64,000 bases of DNA, from NCBI GenBank assembly GCA_018136815.1, contig CM030935.1:6232935-6296934 (forward strand), read 5' to 3'. Below the pieces are notes generated by a model. It was given only the letters and a program-made list of their open reading frames with translations. It was not told the DNA's origin and ran no database searches. Positions 16,562 through 25,287 of the stretch are shown in pieces. The first letter of the stretch is position 1. Each line of letters opens with the position of its first letter. A program made the position numbers and the translations under genes. Source of the stretch: Isochrysis galbana. Taxonomy: Eukaryota > Haptophyta > Isochrysidales > Isochrysidaceae.

Positions 16562-19509
16562 AAAAAAAAAATCTTTCTGAAGATTCGGGGCTACTCGCCT
16601 ACTAGCTATGGGTCACACCTGTGCCTTCGCTATCTACATCGCCCTTAACTTCCCTCCCTCCACCTCTTTCCCTGCCCCCCTTCTTTCCTTTTTCTTCGGT
16701 TTCCGGGGTCCGGCCTCGGTACACTACCTGGGGCCTGGTTCGGAGTGTGGGGCTCGGGCAGGCCTTCCGAGTTTGTCGATAGTGTTGTGTGTGTCTGTCC
16801 GTCTTCGTCTTGTTTGTGTTAGTTAGGTCTGGTTCCTAATGTCCCCGGCATCAATTTTGAGTGGCGTGCCAAAGCTTCAATTGCTAAGGTTGTCTTACTC
16901 CTTGATCCCCTCGACAGCGTGGACAATCCCTAGCTTGGTGGTTAGTGCCACTATCTCTGCATTGGGCCTAAGTCCGCCTTTGGCCTTTGTCGTTTCTATT
17001 AAAAATGGGTCTCAAGTCGTTCATGTCTACCCTTTTCTTGGGTTGCCTGCCCATGCCCGCCTGGGCTGTTCTCGCCGAATCGGTTTCTTGTGCGAATAGG
17101 AGTGCTTTGCTCAGCAAGGCATATCTCTCTATGGTTCTTATCAGTATTGATTCCTCCGAAAATTTTACACCATCGTAGTGTATCCTATAGAAGTCCGTGA
17201 TTATGTATCTCCACGCTAATAGGTATAGTATACATATCGCTTTCGGGGCGTCTCCTTTCGGGAAAACGAATAGGTTATCTATAATGATTTCCTCTCTGCT
17301 CCTTTCAACCTCAGGTGAGAAGCGTGCGACTTTATTTAGTTCGCCTAGGATGTTAGTTATCCTGGGGCACTCACCTAGGTGGATCGAGGATTCCTCCGCC
17401 TCCCCACATATGCGGCATGTTTTGTTTCTGCCCGGAAAACGGTTATATGTGCCTACTCGCCTGTGTGTGATATGTTTGAAGTGCAAGTGCATGTCTCGCG
17501 TCGTTATCATTGGCGAGGTGTATAGCTTTGCGAGGTGCGCCCATGTGTCGCCTGAGGTTTGCAGTTTTTCCTCCCACTTGATCAGTCCCGTGTGGTGTTT
17601 GCGCTTGCATTTCGTTTGCTGGAGGGCCTCGGTGATATGTTCTACACCGGTGCCGTCCAGCGGCGTCTTGCCGTCTAGTGTGTATTCGTCTGCTAGCGGG
17701 TACTCTAGCCTCTTATTGGTTTTGTACCCTTCCCCCCAATGCGCCGGTGGGGATGGGTCTAGGTTCGTGGGCGCGGTGTGCAATCTTTTCCCGACTATGG
17801 GTGTGCCTAAGTATGAGAGCTCCGCCTCATACCACCTTCCTTTGATGCTCACGTAGTATTCCCCGTCCATTGTTATTCGCAGTTCGGGTGTCGGTTCCTC
17901 CGGAGCGCTTTGGTTGCCGGTCTCCTCGCTTCTCGCTGGTGCGCCCCCTATTTCGGCCGCGCTGTCTGCCGCCGCCATCAACGTCGTGGCGTGTTTGACT
18001 ATTATGTCCCATGTTTCTAAGAATTTGTCTCTTGGGATATATTCCCCCTGAAATTGTATATACGTGTCGTTGTTCCTGAGGTATTGCGTGCATTCTTCGC
18101 TGCTATAGGGCGCGGTCGCCGCGTGGTCTTTGAATACGTTGTGTATGGTGTTGCATTCGAGCTTATTCCATAGCTTTGCCCACTTGGGTTTTATACTCGG
18201 TCCCGGGTGCGTTGGGCTACCCCACATGGGTTGTGAGAGTGCTCCTTCCCTACTTACTTTTAACGATGTGAGTTCTAGTTCACGGATGTTGTTTAGCGCC
18301 AGCTTCCAGAACGCGGGTAGTTTACTTGTGCCCGTTATTCCATCGGTGAGTTTGCTCGTGGGGATTGTCGAGAGGACCGCTGCCCTTCCTAAGTTTGTCC
18401 GGCAAAACCACGCGTCGAGCACTTGCTTCCACTGTGCTTGGCGCGCGTCTAGATAGTTTAGGATCCATTTTGCTTGTAGTGCTTTGACGTGGTTACCCCA
18501 GTCTAGCAGTCCCAGCCCGAGGTGAGGCCCTTTTTCCGAAGAGTTTTTAGTGGGAATCTCGGGATACTTTATCCATTGTAGCCTTCGTCCGGTGCGCGCG
18601 TTAGTCCACATAATTCTGTCCACGGATCTTTTGATTGCCGTATGGAATGATTTCGGGGCTGCAAGTGTCTGCAACCAGTATCTAGGGATAGAATATATAA
18701 GGAAATTCGCTACCTTCGTTTTCCCGTGTATAGATAGGTTGTTGGTTAGCGGTGCGTATATAGTGGTTTTCTTCTCTATCTTGTCGGCTAATTTACGCCA
18801 GAATTCCTTGATGGCCTGGGGCCCCCCTAGCGGGACTCCCAGTATGGTCGCGTATTCGCTTCGTTTCAGCCACTTATATCTTTGGAATCTCGCGGGTGGG
18901 CGCTTCCTCTTCAGGGAGCCCATCCTCAGTCCTTCGAACTTTTGATCGTTGGGTTTGCCGCACGAGGCCGCCGCATATCTTTCTACCCAGCTGAGAGATC
19001 GCGCCAGGCTGCTGTAGTCTGCCGCTAAGAGTTGCGTATCGTCCGCAAATTGACTTATCTTAAGTTCGGCACCGTTAACTACGATGCCTTCTATGTCTTC
19101 GTCTTCGTTTATCGCTCTGGTGAGGGCTTCTGCCGTTAAGAGGAAGGCCAGCGGCGAAAGCGGGCATCCTTGGGGGACGCCGCTCGCTATGTTGAAGGGG
19201 AAGCTTCTTCCCCCGTTCGCCTTTATGTAGCGGATTGGTTTAGCCTCGGAGTTCGTAAGAGCCTTCGCATACCTCTTGAAGTTTTCCCCGAATTTTAGTT
19301 TGTCGAGGACCAAATGGTAAAATTCCCAGTTGACCCTGTCGAAGGCCTTTTCCCAGTCGAGCGCCAGGAGGAGTCCTGGCTCCCCCGTTTCGTCTAGGTA
19401 TGCATTCGTCAGTTGTAACAGATGAGTACCGTCGCCGGCGTGCCGGGGGATCTTGAGATACCAGAGCAGTTTGTCGGGTCCAACCAGGTGTCCAAACAGC
19501 CCCATGGGC
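16562..19509 (-). mobile_element. LINE-C: 5'-truncated non-LTR retroelement
   Basis: The element runs right to left, from the palindrome at 19510-19529 to a 3' end marked on the + strand by A9-ATCTTTCTGAAGATTC. That end resembles the LINE-B 3' end at 6721. It contains the reverse transcriptase and C-terminal part of ORF2 and about 400 bp of 3' UTR. No endonuclease or ORF1 is present upstream. No flanking target-site duplication is obvious. Confidence 0.65.
16968..19508 (-). CDS. LINE-C ORF2 fragment: reverse transcriptase and C-terminal zinc motif
   Basis: About 845 residues remain open. Reverse transcriptase signatures are GLLLALDWEKAFDRVNW (motif A aspartate), IASGVPQGCPLSPLAFLL (motif B) and ISQFADDTQLLA (motif C, FADD variant). 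RQLQWIKYPEIP and LGLLDWGNHVKALQAKWILN type thumb/connection segments follow. Near the C-terminus HLHFKHITHRRVGTYNRF and CRICGEAEESSIHLGEC form the CxxC...H...C module also seen in LINE-B. The reverse transcriptase begins abruptly (HLVGPDKLLWYLKIPRHAGD) beside the palindrome. Codons upstream of 19509 in the same frame are unrelated GC-rich sequence with no ATG, so the protein is 5'-truncated and probably not expressed from its own start. Enzymatic residues are intact. Confidence 0.85.
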   Translation of the reverse strand, partial: PMGLFGHLVGPDKLLWYLKIPRHAGDGTHLLQLTNAYLDETGEPGLLLALDWEKAFDRVNWEFYHLVLDKLKFGENFKRYAKALTNSEAKPIRYIKANGGRSFPFNIASGVPQGCPLSPLAFLLTAEALTRAINEDEDIEGIVVNGAELKISQFADDTQLLAADYSSLARSLSWVERYAAASCGKPNDQKFEGLRMGSLKRKRPPARFQRYKWLKRSEYATILGVPLGGPQAIKEFWRKLADKIEKKTTIYAPLTNNLSIHGKTKVANFLIYSIPRYWLQTLAAPKSFHTAIKRSVDRIMWTNARTGRRLQWIKYPEIPTKNSSEKGPHLGLGLLDWGNHVKALQAKWILNYLDARQAQWKQVLDAWFCRTNLGRAAVLSTIPTSKLTDGITGTSKLPAFWKLALNNIRELELTSLKVSREGALSQPMWGSPTHPGPSIKPKWAKLWNKLECNTIHNVFKDHAATAPYSSEECTQYLRNNDTYIQFQGEYIPRDKFLETWDIIVKHATTLMAAADSAAEIGGAPARSEETGNQSAPEEPTPELRITMDGEYYVSIKGRWYEAELSYLGTPIVGKRLHTAPTNLDPSPPAHWGEGYKTNKRLEYPLADEYTLDGKTPLDGTGVEHITEALQQTKCKRKHHTGLIKWEEKLQTSGDTWAHLAKLYTSPMITTRDMHLHFKHITHRRVGTYNRFPGRNKTCRICGEAEESSIHLGECPRITNILGELNKVARFSPEVERSREEIIIDNLFVFPKGDAPKAICILYLLAWRYIITDFYRIHYDGVKFSEESILIRTIERYALLSKALLFAQETDSARTAQAGMGRQPKKRVDMNDLRPIFNRNDKGQRRT

Positions 19510-19529
19510 GAACTAAGTATAAACTTAGT
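19510..19529. repeat. Palindromic repeat AACTAAGT-ATAA-ACTTAGTT, copy 2
   Basis: Exact copy of the palindrome at 14452-14471. It sits precisely where LINE-C reverse transcriptase homology begins. Confidence 0.85.
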
Positions 19530-20246
19530 TGAATCAGAGTGGTGAATGTGAATGTGGGGCGCATCACTATTAGAAACGCGGAACGCCTGCGCAAGTGCTT
19601 TGCCGTTGACGAGGTACTGCTTGTCCGGGGCGTGAATGATGGGCAACGGCAGTGGCGGAGCTGAAGGCTTCCGCAGCCCGCCACAACCCCCTGGCGACCC
19701 GAACGGCGACTCCTTCACCGCCCTGCGCACCCTGACCTCCCTCTGCTGCTGACCCTCCTCTCTGCTGCTCGCCGCAGACTCGTTCGTTGTTGTTGCCGCT
19801 GCTGTTGGGGCAGCAGGGCAGGCGGGGCGTTGGGGGGGCCGCGCCTTGGCTCCGTGCTGGTTCCCCCTCTGGAAGCCCCTGGTCTTCGCCTTCCTGGGCC
19901 CACCCATGCTCCCCTGCCCCCCCCCTTCTCTGCGTGGCACAGAGCGACGCCAGGCGCAGCGCCTCGCGGCCTCACCCCGCGAGTTCTCCGCCAGTTCCTG
20001 AGCAACGCCCCCCCCCCTCCAGAAAAGCTAGGGAACCACCTTAAAGCACATTTATAGTTGGCCCATATTCGACGGAACGTGATCTCAGTCCAACACCCCA
20101 AATGGAGTTGCCCATCCGCACGGGATCCTCTCCACTAGAGTCGCGAAGAAAAAAACTACCCCGACCTTTTCTATTTTTTACACCCAGCCTCTCCCCTTCT
20201 CATCACAGCAGAGGGGCGGGGCAGAAGGCACGCCAGATGGATATAC
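19530..20246. other. GC-rich region, no supported gene
   Basis: Open on both strands because of GC bias. The minus-strand frame contiguous with LINE-C is Ala/Thr/Pro/Arg-rich and has no ATG. A segment with APDKQYLVNGKALAQAFRVS may be a fragment of some coding or mobile sequence that I do not recognise. The right ~200 bp are the 3' flank of the ART-LRR gene. Confidence 0.4.
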
Positions 20247-23164
20247 TCACTTGGCTTGCTTGAAGTGCTGATCATATGGAGGGACCATGCCTTGCTTCAG
20301 CGTCTCAAGCCCCCAAAAGATCCCCAACTTGGCCATCTCATCCATGAGCTGCTGGTTTTGTATCCGCCTATTCAAGTGCAGTTCAAGGTGCAAAAGACGG
20401 CGCAACCCACCACCTCGAAGCGCATGTACAAGAGCGTCGAGCCCATCATCACCCCACTGGTTGTTCTCTAACTGCAAACGGACCAAACTGGATCCCGCAG
20501 GCGAGGTTGCTAGCACATCCGCAAGGTCCCGCACGTCAACGTCACCAATATTGTTATTTATCAGGTTGAGCCGTTCAAGGTGAGCCAGAGCCCCTTTCTT
20601 GATTGCTGCACACATCATGGAATGCGCGCGGTGTGCTTCTTGAACCGACGACGAACCATCCCTTGTGTCGGTAATCAAGCTCGAAGACAGACCGACATTG
20701 TTCAAGCACAGCTCAGAAAGTCTTGGGCATGCGAGGAGCGCGTCGTAGTGGAGGATATGTGCACATCCCTCATCACCCAGAAGATTGTCGTTTAGCCAAA
20801 GCGCAAGCAGACTATTGAGCGCTCCTTGTACCATAGCCCTTCCTAGCGTCGCAGCCGCATGTATGCCAAGGTGATTAGCGTCGAGGGCGAGCCGCTGCAA
20901 CCGTGGGAATGCACCGCATCGGACGGCTTCGAAGAGCTCAGCACCTCCCAGCTCACCCAATTCCATTTTCTTAGCCTCCAACTCTTGTGCAGCGGCGGGG
21001 CCTACACCCTGAGGTGAAAGGAGGATTGCAAGCACCGATCCACCGGAGGCACCAAGGCTTTCGGGGCCATCAAATTTGAGCTCCATCCGGTGCACTAAAG
21101 AGTCGATGGTTGTTGCGCTTGGAATTGACGTTGGTTGTGACCCATCCATGGAAACTGGCCCTTGATCGAATGCCTGCGCAGCAAGGGCTGCGAAGCCACG
21201 CGGCCATCCGCTTATCATGTCATGCGCCTGCACCGCATGCGAGATAGCTTGTCCCAGAATGTTGCCATCGTTGTAAGTGTGTACATCCCGCGACGAAAGA
21301 TCATGCAAAATAGTGTGATGACGGCTCTTAGCTAGCGCATGGATAGAGGGCACCAGTGCGGTAAGCGAGTTCCACTCTGGGGTTCCAGCAAATAACTTAT
21401 AATCCAGTTCGCTTCGCAAATTGGCAGCGATATCCTGGACGAGTTTGCGACGCTTTGACACGAGCTCGGTCAACGTTCCACTGAGACGATTGACACTAGC
21501 ATGGAGGCGAATAACGAGCACACTGCCCTGGGTGTCTAAGCCGGCGACTTCGATACATGTCATTGCCGGGAAGAGTATCTCCTCTTCATGCGGATACTGT
21601 GAAAAGCAGGATAAATCAGCCCCACGGTCGAGCACGCCCATCTGGACCTCAAAGAGCATACCAGCAACGCCCAAGCTAGCATAGTGCATCGCGACCGCAT
21701 GGTCAGTCGTTGTAGACATAAAGCCGAACTCGATGCCATACTGTGCGTTGGTAGCATCCGGTCGCAACAGACGCTCTGGGAGCCTCTTGCTTGAAATGCC
21801 GCGGTAGACCTGTCAGCAGGGCCAATCACATCAAGCGAGCCCGCAAAAGTGAAGTCCAGAAAAGATAGGGCAGCCGCATCTCGCATTGGGGAAAGAAACG
21901 TAGCGCTAGGACGCTCAACGCTTTGAGCTTTTTCCGCAATTGACGTCTTGTGCGCGCCTTTTGGACTTTTGTTAGCGCCGCCAGTTTGATTACCATGGAA
22001 TTGATAGCATGAATCGTCGTGGTGTACTTGTTCTCAGTGGTAGGTGCAAAGACGGCTACCTCTCCACGATGAGTGCGCTTGTCCACATCGACCGGTGCTG
22101 CGGCATTGGCAAAACCGCTAGAGCGCGCCACCTTGATATTTCGGCGTTCGTTACCGTAGTTGCGCAACAGCGCATTATAGATGTCAAACTGCGAATATTC
22201 CGGGGTGAATCAGTTCATGCAAGGGTCTAGGCTGGGTAGGGTGGCATCTATTCTGGGGATCTATGGGTACTAGCATGGTGCAACACATAGTCTTGCATTT
22301 TGTGCAAATTCTCGCTAAGCAAGGCGTAGCACGCAATGGAGTACCAGAGACAGAAAAACTCACCATTGGGCCTGTGTACAACCTAGCACCAATGACTTCT
22401 TCTTTCCCAAGGGATGCGCCACCTGCTGACTCAATCCTAGGGTTGAGATGTTCTTGCAATAACTGGACATAGTGAATGAGCGGCCGAGCCTGCCGGGGCG
22501 AGATATGGCCACCTATTGCTTGCTCTTTTGGCCATCCAGAGTCAGAGAACGCAGCATCAGGGTTGTTGCACCGAATGCGTTCAGCCAAGCTAGAGAGTTC
22601 CTCGCTCATTGCGTAGTTTTCTGGGTCAACGACAAAGTGCCACTCGATCTTTGGGCACGTCAGGATCTTATAGTTGCTTGTTTTGAACACCATATCGGCA
22701 CCGATTGCCTGTGTGTGCTCCTTTGCCATCGTTTCGCCCGTCTCGACGGAGGGTGGGCCGATCACCGCCTCTACTCCTCGAAGGAAGTCTCCCATATCAC
22801 CAAAGCTCAACTCGTCCATTTCCGCCGTGAACTTTGAGAAAGTCACTCCATCAGCCTCATTCTGTGTTATGGTTGTGGAGAGCGCTTGTGTGCCGCGATG
22901 GAGGATGGACGCAAGATCGTTCAGCACCCCACCACCTTCCAATAGCTGGAGTATGCGAGCGCAGCCTGCCTCGCTCTCGAGTTCACCAAGCTCTTTCATG
23001 TAGCTGAGTGCTTCCATAGACGATACAGCCGAGTCAGTGGGCCCAGGGGCGAGAGGGGCGAGCAGGGCATGCTCGATCACGTCTGTAATACCACGAGTAC
23101 CCTCCTCTCGACCCAACTCACGGAGCCACGAGCCAACACTCCACTCCAGGTCACTCGATGGCAT
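20247..23164 (-). CDS. ADP-ribosyltransferase (ART) domain protein with leucine-rich repeats, three exons
   Basis: Model: exon 1 23164-22364 (ATG, MPSSDLEWSVGSWLRE), intron 22363-22189 (GTGAGT...CGCAG), exon 2 22188-21913, intron 21912-21810 (acceptor GACAG firm, donor less sure), exon 3 21809-20247. Total ~879 residues. The region EVIGARLYTGPM-FDIYNALL is the conserved lead-in I associate with eukaryotic ART proteins. Exon 3 opens with VYRGISSK (R motif), then FGFMSTTTDHAVA (STT motif) and HEEEILFPAMT (ExE glutamates), the R-S-E triad of arginine-type mono-ADP-ribosyltransferases. A C-terminal set of ribonuclease-inhibitor-type LRRs follows (LQRLALDANHLGIHAAATLG, LLALWLNDNLLGDEGCAHIL, LERLNLINNNIGD, LVRLQLENNQWGDDGLDAL). 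It likely modifies a protein recognised by the LRRs; the substrate is unknown. A ~105-bp dispersed repeat lies directly upstream of the start. Confidence 0.8.
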
Positions 23165-23233
23165 TCCTCCTGCTCTCTTGCTCTCTCGTTCCTTTCCGTT
23201 CGTTCTTTCCACCTGCTACCGCTCAGAAGCCAT

Positions 23234-23340
23234 GAACGCCGCCGTCCGCTGCTTGTCGCCCCTTGTTCACGTTTCTGTGCGTGCGCTTTCTGGGAGTAGC
23301 CCGGCGTGGCCTACAATAGACTAATTTTATTGTGCTAGTG
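23234..23340 (-). repeat. Gene-upstream dispersed repeat (U-element), copy 1
   Basis: Shared, in inverted orientation, with 53031-53135 (for example GACAAGCAGCGGACGGCGGC and AGAAAGCGCAC, read on the gene strand). Both copies lie upstream of a gene start in the same orientation relative to that gene: here ART-LRR (start 23164), there DRC9 (start 53474). Confidence 0.75.
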
Positions 23341-23377
23341 CCATTTCTGCCTGCTCCACCATTAGTTAGAAACAAGC

Positions 23378-23628
23378 CAACCTACTTTTATAAGTGGGGG
23401 TCAATGGGGGCCTCGCGCCCCCCTCTCTCCATCGCGGACCCCCCCCGGGGTGGGCCCGTACAATCAACCCCAGCCCCTGCCCTCTGGCAGGGGCTGGGCA
23501 ATCAACACTCTGGCCCAGACCCCTAGCCCCCTAGTCCCTAGTGGCTAGTGGGCGCGGGCCGTGACTCGCACTCCTACGCCCAGCATGGGCCCCATCGCCC
23601 CATCATGGGCCTGCCCTCGAGCTGACTC
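23378..23628. repeat. Dispersed GC-rich repeat (R1), copy 1
   Basis: Starts CAACCTACTTTTATAAGTGG and passes through a GGGGGCCTCGCGCCCCC hairpin, a second hairpin around CAGCCCCTGCC...GGCAGGGGCTG, and ends CTGCCCTCGAGCTGACTC. Copy 2 at 55209-55419 has the same order with small deletions. Confidence 0.8.
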
Positions 23629-23940
23629 CCCCCCCATCCCTGGTCGCCAGGCAGACAGAGGGCTTCGGGCGGCTCCCAGGGCCAGCGAGGCAAGCGTGGG
23701 AGAGGCAGGGGGGGCCAGGGGCTGAGCCCCAGCCTCCACTGCCCCCTGGGCTGCCCTGGCTGGCCCTCTGGGAGCCCCCAAAGGGCCAAAGGGCCTCTGA
23801 GAGCAGGCCGTGGCGCGCCGCATGGCGACGCGCCGCAGGGACAGAGGTGGAGGAGAACGGAGAGAGGGAGAGGGGGGGGTTTGCACCCCCCCCCGATGGA
23901 GTGCGGTGAGAAACGGGACCCGTTTGGGTTAGCAAATGGG
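23629..23940. other. GC-rich intergenic, no gene seen
   Basis: Composition-driven open frames only. Flanked by R1 and by the K-repeat. Confidence 0.5.
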
Positions 23941-24050
23941 CGGAAAGTCGCGTTCCATCAAAAGAGGGCCAGGTGCATGTTTTCTTTTTCAACCAGTCTC
24001 CAGAGTATTATTGTTACAAAGATGAGTACAAAGCTAATCACGACATACAA
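23941..24050 (+). repeat. Dispersed K-repeat, copy 1
   Basis: Begins with AAGTCGCGTTCC then TCAAAAGAGGGCCAGGTG and ends TACAAAGCTAATCACG. A second long copy lies at 51306-51412, and a core-only copy on the minus strand at 51820-51853 interrupts the MGQYF gene. Confidence 0.7.
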
Positions 24051-24099
24051 GGACGCGGCGCGTGAGCATAGAAACCCCCCCCCCCCTCCTCCCCAAAAC

Positions 24100-25010
24100 T
24101 GTCGCATTCATCCCAGATGATGCGATTTCCAGGCTCTTGATTCCAGGTCCTTCGCCGTGCGGCCACACGGTGAAGCTCAGGTACATCTAGGTTGGTAGGG
24201 TTCGTCCCTAGCGATCTAGAATTCGAGTTCTCGTTTCGTTCCTTCTAGCCTGTTTGTCAGGTCTAGATTCCAGGTTTCCTCCTTTCGGGTAATCTTGACC
24301 CAAAGGAGCCAGGTCGCCTGTCACTCGCTGCGCGCTTGTCTCAGGCTCTCAGGTTACCTTGTGAAGGCTTGTTTAGCTTCTTGCAAGGCTTGTCGTTTCT
24401 GGTTGGGTTCCGGTTCTTTCTTGGGACTTGCTCACTTTCGTTGTCGTCCAGGCCTGTTCTTCATAGGTTTTGTTTAGCCTGGTTAGGGTTTCGTTGCCTT
24501 CCCGCGTTTGGTGTTCGCGTTGGCGTTCGGAAACTTCCTCTCACATTCCCTAGGTCCGCTACCCTTGGCTTGTAGGTCCTTGCTTCTTTCTTCTCGGTCA
24601 AGGTTTTGGCGAGCGAGTCGGTTGCTCTAGCCGCTCGAGATTTGAAGTTTAATTTGCCATCTCCCCTTGGAGATCGGTGTAGGTTCGCTTCCTAGGTGAG
24701 GGAATCTTTCCCCTTGATGCAAGCTACATGCAAGCCTTGGCCCCTTTGGTGTTTCTTCCCCTTGGTTGCTACTCAGGGTTGTTCGTTAGAAGCGTCTAGA
24801 AGGTTCACGCTCAACGGCAAGATTTATTCGGTCGTGAAGACATCTCGTTGCGATCTGTATCCAAAGTGATCGCCGTGGTCGCGCGACATGACGCTCCCCT
24901 TCGGACTCTCCGCTACGTGGGAAGTTACAACGGAGACACGCTCCGGCCGTCGCTGCGGAGTCTCTCTCTCTCTCTCGCTCTCTCTCTCCGTCTCTCGCGA
25001 CGTGTTTGAG
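24100..25010 (+). repeat. Gypsy-1 5' LTR (right edge uncertain)
   Basis: The left edge matches the 5' and 3' LTR starts of Gypsy-2. A TGGGGTCGCGG word at 25023-25033 (57011-57021 in Gypsy-2) has the TGG start and spacing of a tRNA primer-binding site, which would make the LTR about 910 bp. I could not confirm it because the Gypsy-2 3' LTR runs out of the window. This LTR differs from the Gypsy-2 LTR by scattered substitutions and a small indel near 24410. Confidence 0.6.
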
Positions 25011-25287
25011 TTATCGGTGATTTGGGGTCGCGGTTACTTGATAATTTGCTTGGTTTGGGTGAATGATTCCGGTGTGTTTGTGAGTCGGTGTATCCTGTTG
25101 TTCTCAGGCTCTTTGTCCGTCGTTGTTCGCTGCGTCGCTGCACTCAAGCAGCCTAGGCTCCCTCCCTGAGGGAAGAGTTCTTTGTAGGTCTAACAATCTC
25201 TTAAAACCCAACACACTAGGGCCGCTAGGAGCGCCTCGCCGCCCCACAGTCCTTCGTTCGCCGTTCGTTCCCTGTCCATACACCCGA

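Noticed and set aside
19509..19940. LINE-C open frame extended upstream to 19940
   Set aside because: There is no ATG, the sequence is GC-biased low complexity, and reverse transcriptase homology starts only at the palindrome boundary.
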